Positions 1-8,682 of a DNA stretch of 64,000 nt are shown in pieces. Location: positions 992,001-1,056,000 of the forward strand of contig NZ_JAICCF010000002.1 of NCBI RefSeq assembly GCF_019492185.1, written 5' to 3'. This DNA is from Chitinophaga rhizophila (lineage in GTDB: Bacteria; Bacteroidota; Bacteroidia; Chitinophagales; Chitinophagaceae). The position numbers were made by a program, and so were the translations under genes. Below the pieces are notes generated by a model that was not told where the DNA came from, ran no database searches, and was given only the letters and a program-made list of their open reading frames with translations. Position 1 is the first letter of the stretch, and each line of letters starts with the position of its first letter.

Positions 1-141
1 TTTACCCTGCACCTTTATGCTCACTGAGCCAAGTGGGGCACCGGATTTCGAGTCTTTGACAGTTCCCTGCAACTGCCTTGTTTGCGCGAATGCTACCGTG
101 GAAAGCAGCATTGCAACAACCAGCAAACGTAGATGTCTCAT
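1..141 (-). CDS. SusC/RagA-type TonB-dependent receptor, N-terminal part only (runs off the window)
   Basis: Only the first 47 codons are inside the window. They encode a signal peptide (MRHLRLLVVAMLLSTVAFAQ) followed by the start of a carboxypeptidase-regulatory-like domain, seen as LQGTVKDSKSGAPLGSVSIKV. That order is typical of SusC/RagA outer-membrane receptors, which import oligosaccharides or other nutrients with TonB energy. No STN domain precedes the regulatory-like domain, so this receptor would not be expected to signal to a FecR protein. The family call rests on very little sequence; another outer-membrane protein with the same N-terminal domain is possible. Confidence 0.6.
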   Translation of the reverse strand, partial: MRHLRLLVVAMLLSTVAFAQTRQLQGTVKDSKSGAPLGSVSIKVQGK

Positions 142-910
142 TATCGATTTAGTTTTTGGTTAGAGAATAGACAAGTGACAGACACTTGCGGGCATAGAAA
201 GTCTGGTCGCTTTGCGACAGTGTTTCGTTTCATTGTTCGTTATAATTAAAATTGGTTGTCGTTAAAAAATACTTCCCCCTTATGCTATCTCATAGCAATG
301 TTTTTATGCTTCCATCATGATATATTTTTTGAACCGTGTTACGTTTCTCACAACGTCATCTGCAACAATGTATACTGGACACTTATTCTTCTCGGAAGAA
401 TTTTATGTGTAATACACGGCGGCAATTGACCAATAGTTTAGTAGAAATTTGAGATGATTAAATAATTGTTCATTGTTCTTACTTCCCGTGCAAATCCGAT
501 TTTGGCATCTTTTAGTAGATCTGCTACGGAAATGAAATATTCACTAGTTATATGTTCACTAATTGCTCTAAGTCTGACTACTCTTACGAGTAATACAATT
601 CACTGTTAATATTTGTTCCGAAAATTTAATAAATGATACGTTTCACTACATGGACGGCTAATTAAAAGCCGGATTTCATAACTGATTCACTCTCCAGACA
701 ATCGTCTATCTTTCTTTGTTCACTTTTATTTAACACAATGAATGTAGTCAATTTTAACATTTCGTACAATAACAATTGCGTTGTACATAATTATAACCTT
801 TTACAGGCTTTGCCAAATACTATTTTAACAGTTATTGGTTGTATGTAAACCGTTTTAGCTTTCCTGTGCCAAAGCCTTTCCGCTTTTTCTTCTCCTGATA
901 GTATTTTGAC
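142..910. other. long intergenic region
   Basis: AT-rich spacer of about 770 bases between the truncated receptor gene and the terminator of the GH43 gene, both on the minus strand. It should contain the promoter and leader of the receptor gene. I see only short weak hairpins, for example GTCGC-TTT-GCGAC near 207, and no convincing open reading frame, repeat or RNA gene. Confidence 0.5.
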
Positions 911-950
911 AAAAAAAAGGAGTTGCACCTATCCTACGGTACAACTCCTT
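911..950 (-). terminator. intrinsic terminator of the GH43 gene
   Basis: On the minus strand a 9-bp stem (AAGGAGTTG / CAACTCCTT) is followed directly by eight T residues. It lies about 45 bases after the GH43 stop codon and separates that gene from the receptor gene beyond it. Confidence 0.85.
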
Positions 951-993
951 CTCCCCTTTTCAGGCAGGTCGTATAGCCTTAAAGTGTGATTAA

Positions 994-1965
994 CTATTTC
1001 AGCTTATCTGGTTTAACGCCTTCATTTGTAATCCTTACAGGTACAATCAGTCCATTTTCGTCAAAGCGCATTTCGTCTATACATACTACGCGGTTGTTTG
1101 CCGCCTTTTCTGTCAGCGGACGTCTGTGGTAAACAATATACCAACGGTCTGTTCCTGGTACATTGATCACAGAGTGGTGACCTGCGCCTCTGGCAATCTT
1201 ATCATCCTGCTGTAATATCTTTCCAATCCTTTTAAAAGGGCCTGCCGGTGAATCAGCAATAGCATAAGCTACAGAATAATCCGGGCCGGTCCAGCCGCCT
1301 TCTGACCACATAAAGTAATATTTCCCGTCACGAATGAACATAAAAGGACCTTCTACATAACCCTCGGGGGTAACTTCTTTAAAGGTAGTACCATCCTCAA
1401 ATGGTGTGAACCCTTTAAAATCATTATTGAGTTTGGCTATGTTACAATGACGCCAGCCACCATATATAATATAGTATTGCCCATCCTTGTCATGAAACAC
1501 AAACTGGTCAATAGGTTGCGCTTTATTGTGGAACTTGTCAATCAGCGGTTTTCCGATATGGTCCTTATAAGGGCCACCTGGTTTATCAGCCACCGCTACG
1601 CCAATCCCTCCTTCTTCATTGTCACTCTGAATGTCATTAGCTGCAAAGAAAAAGTAATACTTCCCGTCCTTCTTTACTATTGCCGGGGCCCACATGGCTT
1701 TATTAGCCCATTTCACAGCTGATGTATCCAGAATGTGAGGATGCTTCTTCCATTTTACCAGATCCCGGGATGAAAAAGCATCAAAAAACACCTGTTTCTC
1801 ATACTTGTCGGAATAGGTAGGGTAAATCCAATACTCCTTTCCCCATATAACAGCTTCGGGGTCGGCATACCAGCCCTGCACAATGGGGTTACCTGAAGTT
1901 TTCTGCGCTGCGGCGGGTAGCGAAGCTCCTGCAGCCAAAAGCAATAACGTTAAGACCTTTCTCAT
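994..1965 (-). CDS. glycoside hydrolase family 43 protein, secreted
   Basis: A 323-residue five-bladed beta-propeller enzyme of the arabinosidase/xylosidase type, which removes arabinose or xylose side groups from plant polysaccharides. After a signal peptide (MRKVLTLLLL...AAAQ) the GH43 triad is visible: the base Asp35 in WYADPE, the modulating Asp153 in QPIDQF and the acid Glu205 in VEGPF. An upstream in-frame ATG at 1989 would add eight residues, but the start used here has an AGGAAA ribosome-binding site about 8 bases upstream and begins the signal peptide cleanly. It is a single-gene unit with its own terminator, not joined to the neighbouring receptor gene. The exact substrate cannot be read from the sequence. 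Confidence 0.88.
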   Translation of the reverse strand: MRKVLTLLLLAAGASLPAAAQKTSGNPIVQGWYADPEAVIWGKEYWIYPTYSDKYEKQVFFDAFSSRDLVKWKKHPHILDTSAVKWANKAMWAPAIVKKDGKYYFFFAANDIQSDNEEGGIGVAVADKPGGPYKDHIGKPLIDKFHNKAQPIDQFVFHDKDGQYYIIYGGWRHCNIAKLNNDFKGFTPFEDGTTFKEVTPEGYVEGPFMFIRDGKYYFMWSEGGWTGPDYSVAYAIADSPAGPFKRIGKILQQDDKIARGAGHHSVINVPGTDRWYIVYHRRPLTEKAANNRVVCIDEMRFDENGLIVPVRITNEGVKPDKLK

Positions 1966-2556
1966 AATAGAATTTCCTGTTTGAACCACAATATAATAAC
2001 TGCACCCAGAGGTTGTATGCCTCTGCCCGCCAGCACCAATAAAAACGAACTTACCTTTATAGGAAACCTCTCACCTAAGGCATTAATCAACAATAACTTA
2101 TCACACCCCCTCCAATCGAAACGCAAGACATTGGTCTTTTCTGAAGTACTTTAGAATCATTACAGCACCTGGCTGAACAGGAAATACGCTCATGAACCCT
2201 TTCGTCGGTTTCTCTGCCTGGTCTCTCTTCCTATGCTCCGATTTCCTGATCTTGTCAGATCTCTTCCTGGTCCTTCCAATTACCGGACGGAAGGTGCGGG
2301 GTTTCCCCAGTAAAGGCGGTTCTTATCAGCAGAGACATATTAGAAAGAAAAGCCAGATTATCTTCTGCATGCTTCAAAATCACGAACTACCCGTTGGCAG
2401 TAGCAAAAAATTGTCCGGGGCTAAAATAAAGGACAAACCTGCGTATCGGTAAAGATATAGCCGACTTTGTGCCGCTCATATTCAATGAGGTATAAGTATG
2501 CACGAATATTCAGAGACTTTAATATATCCGCAAATTATAAATTGAAAACCGTTATT
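1966..2556. other. intergenic region between GH43 and the ECF sigma gene
   Basis: Divergent promoter region of about 590 bases. It holds a small hairpin (CAGAGG / CCTCTG, 2007-2025). A translatable stretch at 2192-2452 looks accidental. No clear TAnnTTTG element could be assigned to either gene. Confidence 0.4.
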
Positions 2557-3198
2557 ATGGCAATCCGTTCATCCGCTATGGTCCTCCCGGTTTCGTTTTT
2601 TGTTCCTAATTTTACTGCCAGCATTCAAACGATAGGAAAATTGTTACAATCATCCTTACCAGGGGAGCGGGAATTATTACAGCAGATTGCCAGGGGTGAC
2701 GAGTCTGCATATACACTTGTATTTAATCATTACAGTAAGCAAGTGTTCAGCGCGGCCATGCTTTATTTAAAAGACACCATACCGGCCAGGGAGGTCGTAC
2801 AGGAAGTTTTTTTGAAAATATGGCTGAAAAGGGAAGCTATGTCTGATGTAGAAGACCTTACCGGCTACCTGTTCATCCTCACACGTAATCATATATATGA
2901 TAGTTTTAAGAAGCAGGCAACCCTGCAGAAAGTCCTGGACAACTTTGTCATGCTGCAACCTGCTACCATTGCAGATGCGGACTACCGGCTGGAAGAACGC
3001 CAGTATGACCATCTACTGAACAAAGCTGTTTCTGCTCTTCCGCCCGAAAGAAAGAAAGTATACATTGCCAGGAAGGAGGGGATGACTAATGAAGAAATTT
3101 CCCACAGGATGAATATCTCCATCCATACCGTCAAAAAACAAATGCAGCTGGCTGTACAGACCGTGAGAAGCTTTGTAAAGCAACAGCTGCATATTTAA
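2557..3198 (+). CDS. ECF-type RNA polymerase sigma factor
   Basis: A sigma-70 family factor of extracytoplasmic-function type. Region 2 is visible in the stretch YLKDTIPAREVVQEVFLKIW, and region 4 with its helix-turn-helix in ALPPERKKVY...TNEEISHRMNISIHTVKKQM. Such factors in Bacteroidota drive the neighbouring SusC/SusD genes when a FecR anti-sigma releases them. The frame is open further upstream to 2467, but those residues do not look like a sigma factor; ATG 2557 is a reasonable start, and ATG 2578 is also possible. The partner FecR gene lies 723 bases downstream, an unusually long gap for such pairs, and that gap contains a palindromic element. Confidence 0.85.
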   Translation: MAIRSSAMVLPVSFFVPNFTASIQTIGKLLQSSLPGERELLQQIARGDESAYTLVFNHYSKQVFSAAMLYLKDTIPAREVVQEVFLKIWLKREAMSDVEDLTGYLFILTRNHIYDSFKKQATLQKVLDNFVMLQPATIADADYRLEERQYDHLLNKAVSALPPERKKVYIARKEGMTNEEISHRMNISIHTVKKQMQLAVQTVRSFVKQQLHI

Positions 3199-3921
3199 CT
3201 GCCTTACCCCGTCCCCAAATATCGTCATACCCGATTGTTACAGCTGCCAGGTGTTCACTTTCTTTGCAGCTATCCCCTCAGCCTATCATCGATTACTTTA
3301 CTGACAATCTTCCTTCTATACCTTTTAATTTACCATCAAGTATTCCTTCCCCCTACCGTCGCTCCGTTGGCGGATAAAGTTCCTAAACCTCGCAAATAGA
3401 TGTTTCCCGGTTATCGGTCTGATATCGGTTGATGTTTCATATCATCTCATATTCATAAGGTCACCAAAAGGGCACTTCGATATCCCGGGGATATTGAGGT
3501 GCCCTTTTGGTGACGAATTGGTGCATGGTTGATATGAAACATTAAGCCTGTATAAACAGCATACTGTCAACAGATAATTGACGCAGTTAACCCTGATTTT
3601 CAGTTCCGCAATGAGAGATAACCGGCATTTTCAACGCAGGCAGGTTTTTCCAGGTGAATGATGCATCGTGTAGATCCTGGGAGTGTCACAACTAAAGATT
3701 GACTGGCGATATAGGGGCGAAACAGCGCAGCATGGTATCCTGGGGCAGCAGATATATGGATAGGGAAGCGGGCTTAGGAATAATAGAAGATCAGGGGAAT
3801 AATTTACCCATCCGTCATACCAAATTGATTATCAATAAGAAAAAAAATTTCTCCGGGGAATACTCCTTTACAATTTGGCAATCGTCTTTATATCTATCAA
3901 CCAGTGCCAAATAAATCGTTT
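3199..3921. other. intergenic region holding a palindromic element
   Basis: About 720 bases separate the sigma and FecR genes. The only strong structure is the nested palindrome at 3432-3542. A reading frame at 3699-3914 has no protein-like character. Confidence 0.5.
3432..3542. repeat. palindromic repeat element, copy 1
   Basis: The core has perfect 16-bp arms GTCACCAAAAGGGCAC (3460-3475) and its complement (3499-3514), with a further half-matched GATATCCC/GGGATAT centre. An outer 13-bp inverted repeat ATGTTTCATATCA (3432-3444) / TGATATGAAACAT (3530-3542) encloses it. There is no T tract, so it is not a standard terminator. The core recurs almost unchanged at 61435-61507, which makes it a dispersed element and not a local accident. 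Confidence 0.85.
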
Positions 3922-5106
3922 ATGACAATATCCGAAATAAAGCGATTGCTAGAAAAGTATAAACGTCGTGACATTACCCGTGAAGAGTACCTGCAGTTAA
4001 TGCAGGCAGTAGAAGATGACGCGTATACAGCTGCCGTCAAAGCTGATATCATGGAGACATTATACAGTGAGGCACCGGATATGGGATGGACGGAACAGGA
4101 TGGCAAGGCGATACTGGAAGGTATTTTCAGCGAAGGCAGAATTGAAAACAGCCGTCTGCGGATAATAAAACGCAGAAGGCTGGTATACAGTTCACTGGCA
4201 GCAGCAATGGTAGCGGGCCTGGTAGCGACAGGAGTGTATTACTTCTCCGGATCTTTACCTCAGCATGAGCAAGTAGTTGTCGGAAAGCGGCAACCACTAC
4301 TACCAGGATCTAACAAAGCCATGCTGACACTGGCAGACGGTACGGTTATACCGCTGGATAGTGCCAGCAGTGGCACATTAGCACAGCAGGGGAATACGCA
4401 GGTCAGCAACAGCAACGGCCGGTTAAGCTACAATGGAGGTGGTGCAGCAGATAAGGTAATGTACAATACAGTCGTAACACCACATGGCGGACAATACCAG
4501 CTGACGCTTGCCGACGGTAGCAGGGTATGGTTAAATGCAGCGAGCAGCATCCGGTTTCCAACTGCCTTTACCGGCCAGGAAAGGAATGTAGAGATAACCG
4601 GAGAGGCGTATTTCGAGGTGGCACAACAGGCTGACAAGCCTTTTCATGTAAAAGTGAATGAGGTACAGGTAAATGTGTTGGGTACAAGTTTCAATATCAT
4701 GGCCTATCAGGACGAACAGGCCATTAAAACAACACTGGTAGATGGAGCCGTGCAGTTAAAACACGGTAACAACGCCAGTATACTGAAGCCTGGTCATCAG
4801 GCCAGTCTGTCTGCAAACGATGATCATTTCCAGATCAGCCCTGCGGATATGGAACAGACACTTGCCTGGAAAGAAGGTAAGTTTCGCTTCAGGAACACCA
4901 ACATCAGAACCATCATGCGACAATTATCGCGCTGGTACGACATTCAGGTTAGTTACCAGGGAGATGTTTCTGAAATCGATCTGACCGGAGTCATTTCCCG
5001 GCGAGAAGAAGCGGGCAATCTATTGGCTGCCCTGGAAGCTACTCAAAGGGTACAATTCGAGGTGAGCGGGAACAACGTGACTGTGAAGCCCTGGAGACAA
5101 CGGTAA
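3922..5106 (+). CDS. FecR-type anti-sigma factor
   Basis: An inner-membrane anti-sigma factor of about 394 residues. The cytoplasmic part begins ISEIKRLLEKYKRRDITREEYLQLM, one membrane helix follows around LAAAMVAGLVATGVYYF, and the periplasmic part carries the FecR core (LADGSRVWLNAASSIRFPTAF, VEITGEAYFEVA, VNVLGTSFNIMAY) and the C-terminal domain (FRFRNTNIRTIMRQLSRWYDI). It should hold the ECF factor encoded upstream and release it when the STN domain of the SusC encoded downstream reports substrate. A GTG at 3904 is an alternative start; the ATG used aligns better with the second FecR in this window. Confidence 0.92.
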   Translation: MTISEIKRLLEKYKRRDITREEYLQLMQAVEDDAYTAAVKADIMETLYSEAPDMGWTEQDGKAILEGIFSEGRIENSRLRIIKRRRLVYSSLAAAMVAGLVATGVYYFSGSLPQHEQVVVGKRQPLLPGSNKAMLTLADGTVIPLDSASSGTLAQQGNTQVSNSNGRLSYNGGGAADKVMYNTVVTPHGGQYQLTLADGSRVWLNAASSIRFPTAFTGQERNVEITGEAYFEVAQQADKPFHVKVNEVQVNVLGTSFNIMAYQDEQAIKTTLVDGAVQLKHGNNASILKPGHQASLSANDDHFQISPADMEQTLAWKEGKFRFRNTNIRTIMRQLSRWYDIQVSYQGDVSEIDLTGVISRREEAGNLLAALEATQRVQFEVSGNNVTVKPWRQR

Positions 5107-5200
5107 TACCTTCTGAGAGAAGGACGTCCACATTATGTAAAAAATTAAATTTTCCAGTTATGACCACGTAAGTAATTAACGTATTGTCAAATCCCGGTAG

Positions 5201-5235
5201 CAAAAACCGGATTCCGACTGCCATCGGAACCCGGT
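5201..5235 (-). terminator. antisense-oriented intrinsic terminator in the FecR-susC gap
   Basis: On the minus strand a 12-bp stem (ACCGGGTTCCGA / TCGGAATCCGGT, one G-T pair) with a 6-base loop is followed by TTTTTGC. Both flanking genes are on the plus strand, so it must end an antisense transcript. Confidence 0.75.
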
Positions 5236-5286
5236 AGAAAAAAGGCTATCAATTTCCTAAACGTTTGAAAATCGATTATTAAGCCA
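5201..5286 (-). ncRNA. candidate cis-antisense RNA to the susC leader (DonS-like)
   Basis: The minus strand has a Bacteroidota-type promoter: TTG, a 19-base spacer, then TACTTTTG (5293-5300), which overlaps the first base of the susC start codon. Transcription from about 5286 would run to the terminator at 5201-5235, giving an RNA of roughly 85 bases fully antisense to the susC mRNA leader. The second FecR-susC gap in this window has the same arrangement. PUL-associated antisense RNAs in this exact position are known in Bacteroides fragilis (DonS). Transcription itself is inferred. Confidence 0.6.
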
Positions 5287-5292
5287 AGAACA

Positions 5293-5300
5293 CAAAAGTA
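5293..5300 (-). promoter_or_regulatory. -7 box TACTTTTG for the antisense RNA
   Basis: It matches the Bacteroidota consensus TAnnTTTG on the minus strand, with TTG 19 bases upstream. The coding strand reads ACAAAAGTATG across the susC start, the same 11 bases as at the other susC in this window. Confidence 0.6.
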
Positions 5301-8300
5301 TGGAACTACGCGAGACCTGCAAGGCCTTTCCGAAGGAAGGATTCTTGCACAGAAAATTATTGTTGGTTATGAAATTAACTGCCATTCTGACCCTGGTATT
5401 CTCATTGAATCTGAGCGCCAGGTCGTATTCACAATCAGTCACTATTACAGGTAAACACCTGAATCTTTATGACATTTTCAACAGCATCAGCAAACAGACA
5501 GGTTACGAGTTTGTATATGATGAGAAAATGTTAAAGGGTACAGGCGCAATAGATATTAACTTAAAATCTGCGACTATCGCAGAAGTGCTGGACAAGTGTC
5601 TGAAAGACAAGCCACTGTCTTACACTATCACCGATAAGATCATCGTGATCCGTCCCAGGGGTATCAAAAAAGATATTCCCGTGGCAGCAGTACAACCTGC
5701 GGCTACAGTTGAAGGTACTGTGGTGGATGCTGCAGGCCAGCCTCTACCTAATGTGGCCATTCAGGTAAAAGGTACTACCCGCGGCGTATTAGCCGATGAG
5801 AAAGGTCATTTCTCTATCCAGGCAGAAAGCACGGATGTGCTGGTGTTCAACTTAGTTGGCTACGATAAGAAGGAAGTACCTGTAGGCACACAAACCCGCC
5901 TGCAGATCGTATTACAGGAGTCTAACAAGCAGCTCAACACAGTAGTAGTAACAGCATTAGGTATCAAGAGATCCGAGAAGTCAATTACCTATTCTGCGCA
6001 GCAGGTTAGCGGTGTGGAACTGACTAAAGCAAAAGATCCGAACCTGATGAATACCCTGAACGGTAAAGTAGCAGGTTTAACTATCTCTTCCAGCTCTTCC
6101 GGTGTAGGCGGTTCTGCGAAGGTTATTCTGCGTGGTAACAAGTCGGGTCTGGGTAACAACCAGGCATTGTATGTGATTGACGGTATTCCTGTTAATAACA
6201 ATACGACCAATCAGCCATCCAGTGCATTTGGTGGTAGCTCCTCTTATGATGGCGGAGATCCTATATCCAACATGAACCCTGATGATATTGAAAGCATCTC
6301 AGTACTGAAAGGTGCCTCTGCATCCGCGTTATATGGTAGCCAGGGTGTGAATGGTGTAATTCTGATCACCACTAAAAGTGGCAAGGCAGGACGTACTACT
6401 ATCAACTTTACATCCAGCGGTACGGTGAATACACTGGCCTACAAACCAGCGTTTCAGAATACCTATGGCCAGTCCACCTCTACCAGCGGACAAAGCTGGG
6501 GTAGCAAGATCAATGGGGGTACAACAGATAACCTGTCATCATTCTTCCGTACAGGTAACAACCTGACAAACTCTATTAGTCTTTCCGGTGGTTCAGAGAA
6601 AATGCAGACATACTTCTCTTACGCCAATACAATAGGTAATGGTATACAGCCCAACAATAAGCTGTCACGTAATAACATCAGTTTTAAAGAAACAGGAAAG
6701 TTCCTGAATGATAAACTGACTGCTGAAGCGGACGTTAATTATATCACCCAGAAAATAGATAACACCCCACTGAGCGGTCTGTATTTCAATCCGCTGACAG
6801 GTCTTTACCTGTTTCCGCGTGGTAAGGCGCTGCAGCCATTCCAGGATAACTTTGAGGTATATGATCCTGCAAGACGTCTGATGACGCAGAACTGGGCTTT
6901 CAATGAAGATATTCAGCAGAACCCATGGTGGATTGTAAACCGTAACCCCAACTCGCTTAACCGTAACCGTTTATTACTGAATGCAAGCCTGAAATACGAG
7001 GTGAATAAATGGCTGAGCATCCAGGGTCGTGGTAACATCGACAGGATTAATGATGTGTACGAACAGAAAGTATATGCAGGTACAGTAAGTGCTTTGTCTT
7101 CTGCGAATGGCGTGTACAGCTACAGCAATACAACGACTACCCAGCAGTATGGAGACTTCATCGCCAACCTGAATATTCCGATTGGCGAGAATTTCCGCGT
7201 TACAGGCGTAGTAGGTGGTGCTATCAGGGATGTAATTACTAAGGGAGAGCGGTTCAATTCCGGACAGGAAGGTCTGAACATACCTAACCTATTCGTGATC
7301 CAGAACTTTAAGGTATTCAATCCACTTAACTCAGGTACGCTGCAGGAAAACCACGAACAGGTACAGTCTGTATTCGGAAGTGCTAACATCTCTTATAAAG
7401 ACTGGGCTTTTCTGGATCTGACCGCGCGTAATGACTGGTCTTCTAATCTGGCATTCACACCATCAAATTCTTACTTCTATCCTTCTGTAGGTCTGAACGT
7501 AATTCTGAGTTCTGTGGCTAAGCTGCCTGCGTTTATCAGCTTTGCAAAAGTGCGTGGTTCATATGCACAGGTGGGTAATTCACCACGTCCTTATCAGTCA
7601 TTGCCGGCTCAGTACATTTTCAGTGCAGGTGGTGGTTTCTCACTTAACACCAGATCACCTTTCACGAATCTGATACCAGAGAAGACCAACTCACTTGAGT
7701 TTGGTACTGAATGGCGTTTCTTTGACAACAGACTGAGTGCAGATTTCACGTACTATAAGACAAATACAACGAATCAGACGTTTGAAATCAGAGGTTCTGA
7801 AGCGACGTTAAATGACTTCTACTTCATCAACGCTGGTAATATCCAGAACGAAGGTGTGGAAGCAGTAGTACGTTACGATGTTTTACGTGATACCAAACTG
7901 AAATGGAATACAGGTCTCAACTTCGCTGCCAACAAAAACAGGATCAAGGAACTGAATGACGATCAGTCTTACTTTACACTGAGTGGTGCATCAGGATCCA
8001 ATTATGTATCCAGGTTCAAAGTGGGCGGCTCCTTCGGCGACATATACGGTACTGTGTTACAACGTGATGAGCAGGGCCGTGTAATGATCGATGCAAACGG
8101 GAATCCAATCAAGCAAGGTGGCGACTATGTGTATCTGGGTAACTCCAACACCAGGTGGCAGCTTGGATGGAACAACAACCTGGAATACAAAGACTTCACC
8201 CTGTCTTTCCTGATTGACGGCAAATTTGGTGGTAAAGTAATGTCTATCACCCAGGCAGTTATGGACCAATATGGCGTGTCAAAAGCTACCGGCGATGCAC

Positions 8301-8665
8301 GTGATGCAGGCGGTGTAGCGGTAAATGGTGTTGATCCTAATGGCAATCCTGTATCTGTTGTTGATGCACAGAAATGGTATTCTACTGTAGGTGGCCGTGA
8401 AGCAGCTTCACAGGAATACATGTATAGTGCTACAACCGTACGTCTGCGTGAAGTAGCGCTTGGTTACACTATTCCTGTTGCTAATACTGGTTTTGTAAAA
8501 GCACTGAAACTGTCGCTGACAGGACGTAACCTGCTGTTCTTCTCCAAGAAAGCACCATTCGATCCTGAACTGACGATGTCAACAGGTAATGGTCTGTCCG
8601 GCGTAGACATCTTTATGCCGCCAGCAACCCGTAACTACGGTCTGACACTGAATGCTACTTTCTAA
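5300..8665 (+). CDS. SusC/RagA-type TonB-dependent receptor with STN domain
   Basis: An outer-membrane receptor of 1121 residues that imports an oligosaccharide or other ligand with its SusD partner. Domains in order: signal peptide within the first 45 residues, STN signalling domain (about 50-120), carboxypeptidase-regulatory-like domain (about 135-215, VEGTVVDAAGQPLPNVAIQV), plug with the SusC signature (LYVIDGIPV...NPDDIESISVLKGASASALYG) and a 22-strand barrel ending in an aromatic residue (LTLNATF). The STN domain fits with the upstream FecR and sigma genes. A second start at MKLTAIL, 24 codons in, would shorten the leader; the longer form is common in Chitinophaga relatives. No enzyme gene follows, so the substrate is unknown. 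Confidence 0.95.
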   Translation: MELRETCKAFPKEGFLHRKLLLVMKLTAILTLVFSLNLSARSYSQSVTITGKHLNLYDIFNSISKQTGYEFVYDEKMLKGTGAIDINLKSATIAEVLDKCLKDKPLSYTITDKIIVIRPRGIKKDIPVAAVQPAATVEGTVVDAAGQPLPNVAIQVKGTTRGVLADEKGHFSIQAESTDVLVFNLVGYDKKEVPVGTQTRLQIVLQESNKQLNTVVVTALGIKRSEKSITYSAQQVSGVELTKAKDPNLMNTLNGKVAGLTISSSSSGVGGSAKVILRGNKSGLGNNQALYVIDGIPVNNNTTNQPSSAFGGSSSYDGGDPISNMNPDDIESISVLKGASASALYGSQGVNGVILITTKSGKAGRTTINFTSSGTVNTLAYKPAFQNTYGQSTSTSGQSWGSKINGGTTDNLSSFFRTGNNLTNSISLSGGSEKMQTYFSYANTIGNGIQPNNKLSRNNISFKETGKFLNDKLTAEADVNYITQKIDNTPLSGLYFNPLTGLYLFPRGKALQPFQDNFEVYDPARRLMTQNWAFNEDIQQNPWWIVNRNPNSLNRNRLLLNASLKYEVNKWLSIQGRGNIDRINDVYEQKVYAGTVSALSSANGVYSYSNTTTTQQYGDFIANLNIPIGENFRVTGVVGGAIRDVITKGERFNSGQEGLNIPNLFVIQNFKVFNPLNSGTLQENHEQVQSVFGSANISYKDWAFLDLTARNDWSSNLAFTPSNSYFYPSVGLNVILSSVAKLPAFISFAKVRGSYAQVGNSPRPYQSLPAQYIFSAGGGFSLNTRSPFTNLIPEKTNSLEFGTEWRFFDNRLSADFTYYKTNTTNQTFEIRGSEATLNDFYFINAGNIQNEGVEAVVRYDVLRDTKLKWNTGLNFAANKNRIKELNDDQSYFTLSGASGSNYVSRFKVGGSFGDIYGTVLQRDEQGRVMIDANGNPIKQGGDYVYLGNSNTRWQLGWNNNLEYKDFTLSFLIDGKFGGKVMSITQAVMDQYGVSKATGDARDAGGVAVNGVDPNGNPVSVVDAQKWYSTVGGREAASQEYMYSATTVRLREVALGYTIPVANTGFVKALKLSLTGRNLLFFSKKAPFDPELTMSTGNGLSGVDIFMPPATRNYGLTLNATF

Positions 8666-8682
8666 TCATTGTTGCCACTAAA

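Noticed and set aside
2192-2452. 86-codon plus-strand frame
   Set aside because: No domain, no homologous look, rich in residues from translated pyrimidine tracts; in the promoter region of the sigma gene.
3432-3542. Intrinsic terminator of the ECF sigma gene
   Set aside because: No T tract follows on either strand, it lies 230 bases after the stop codon, and it recurs elsewhere as a repeat.
3699-3914. 71-codon plus-strand frame before FecR
   Set aside because: No protein-like pattern, and it ends overlapping the FecR start.
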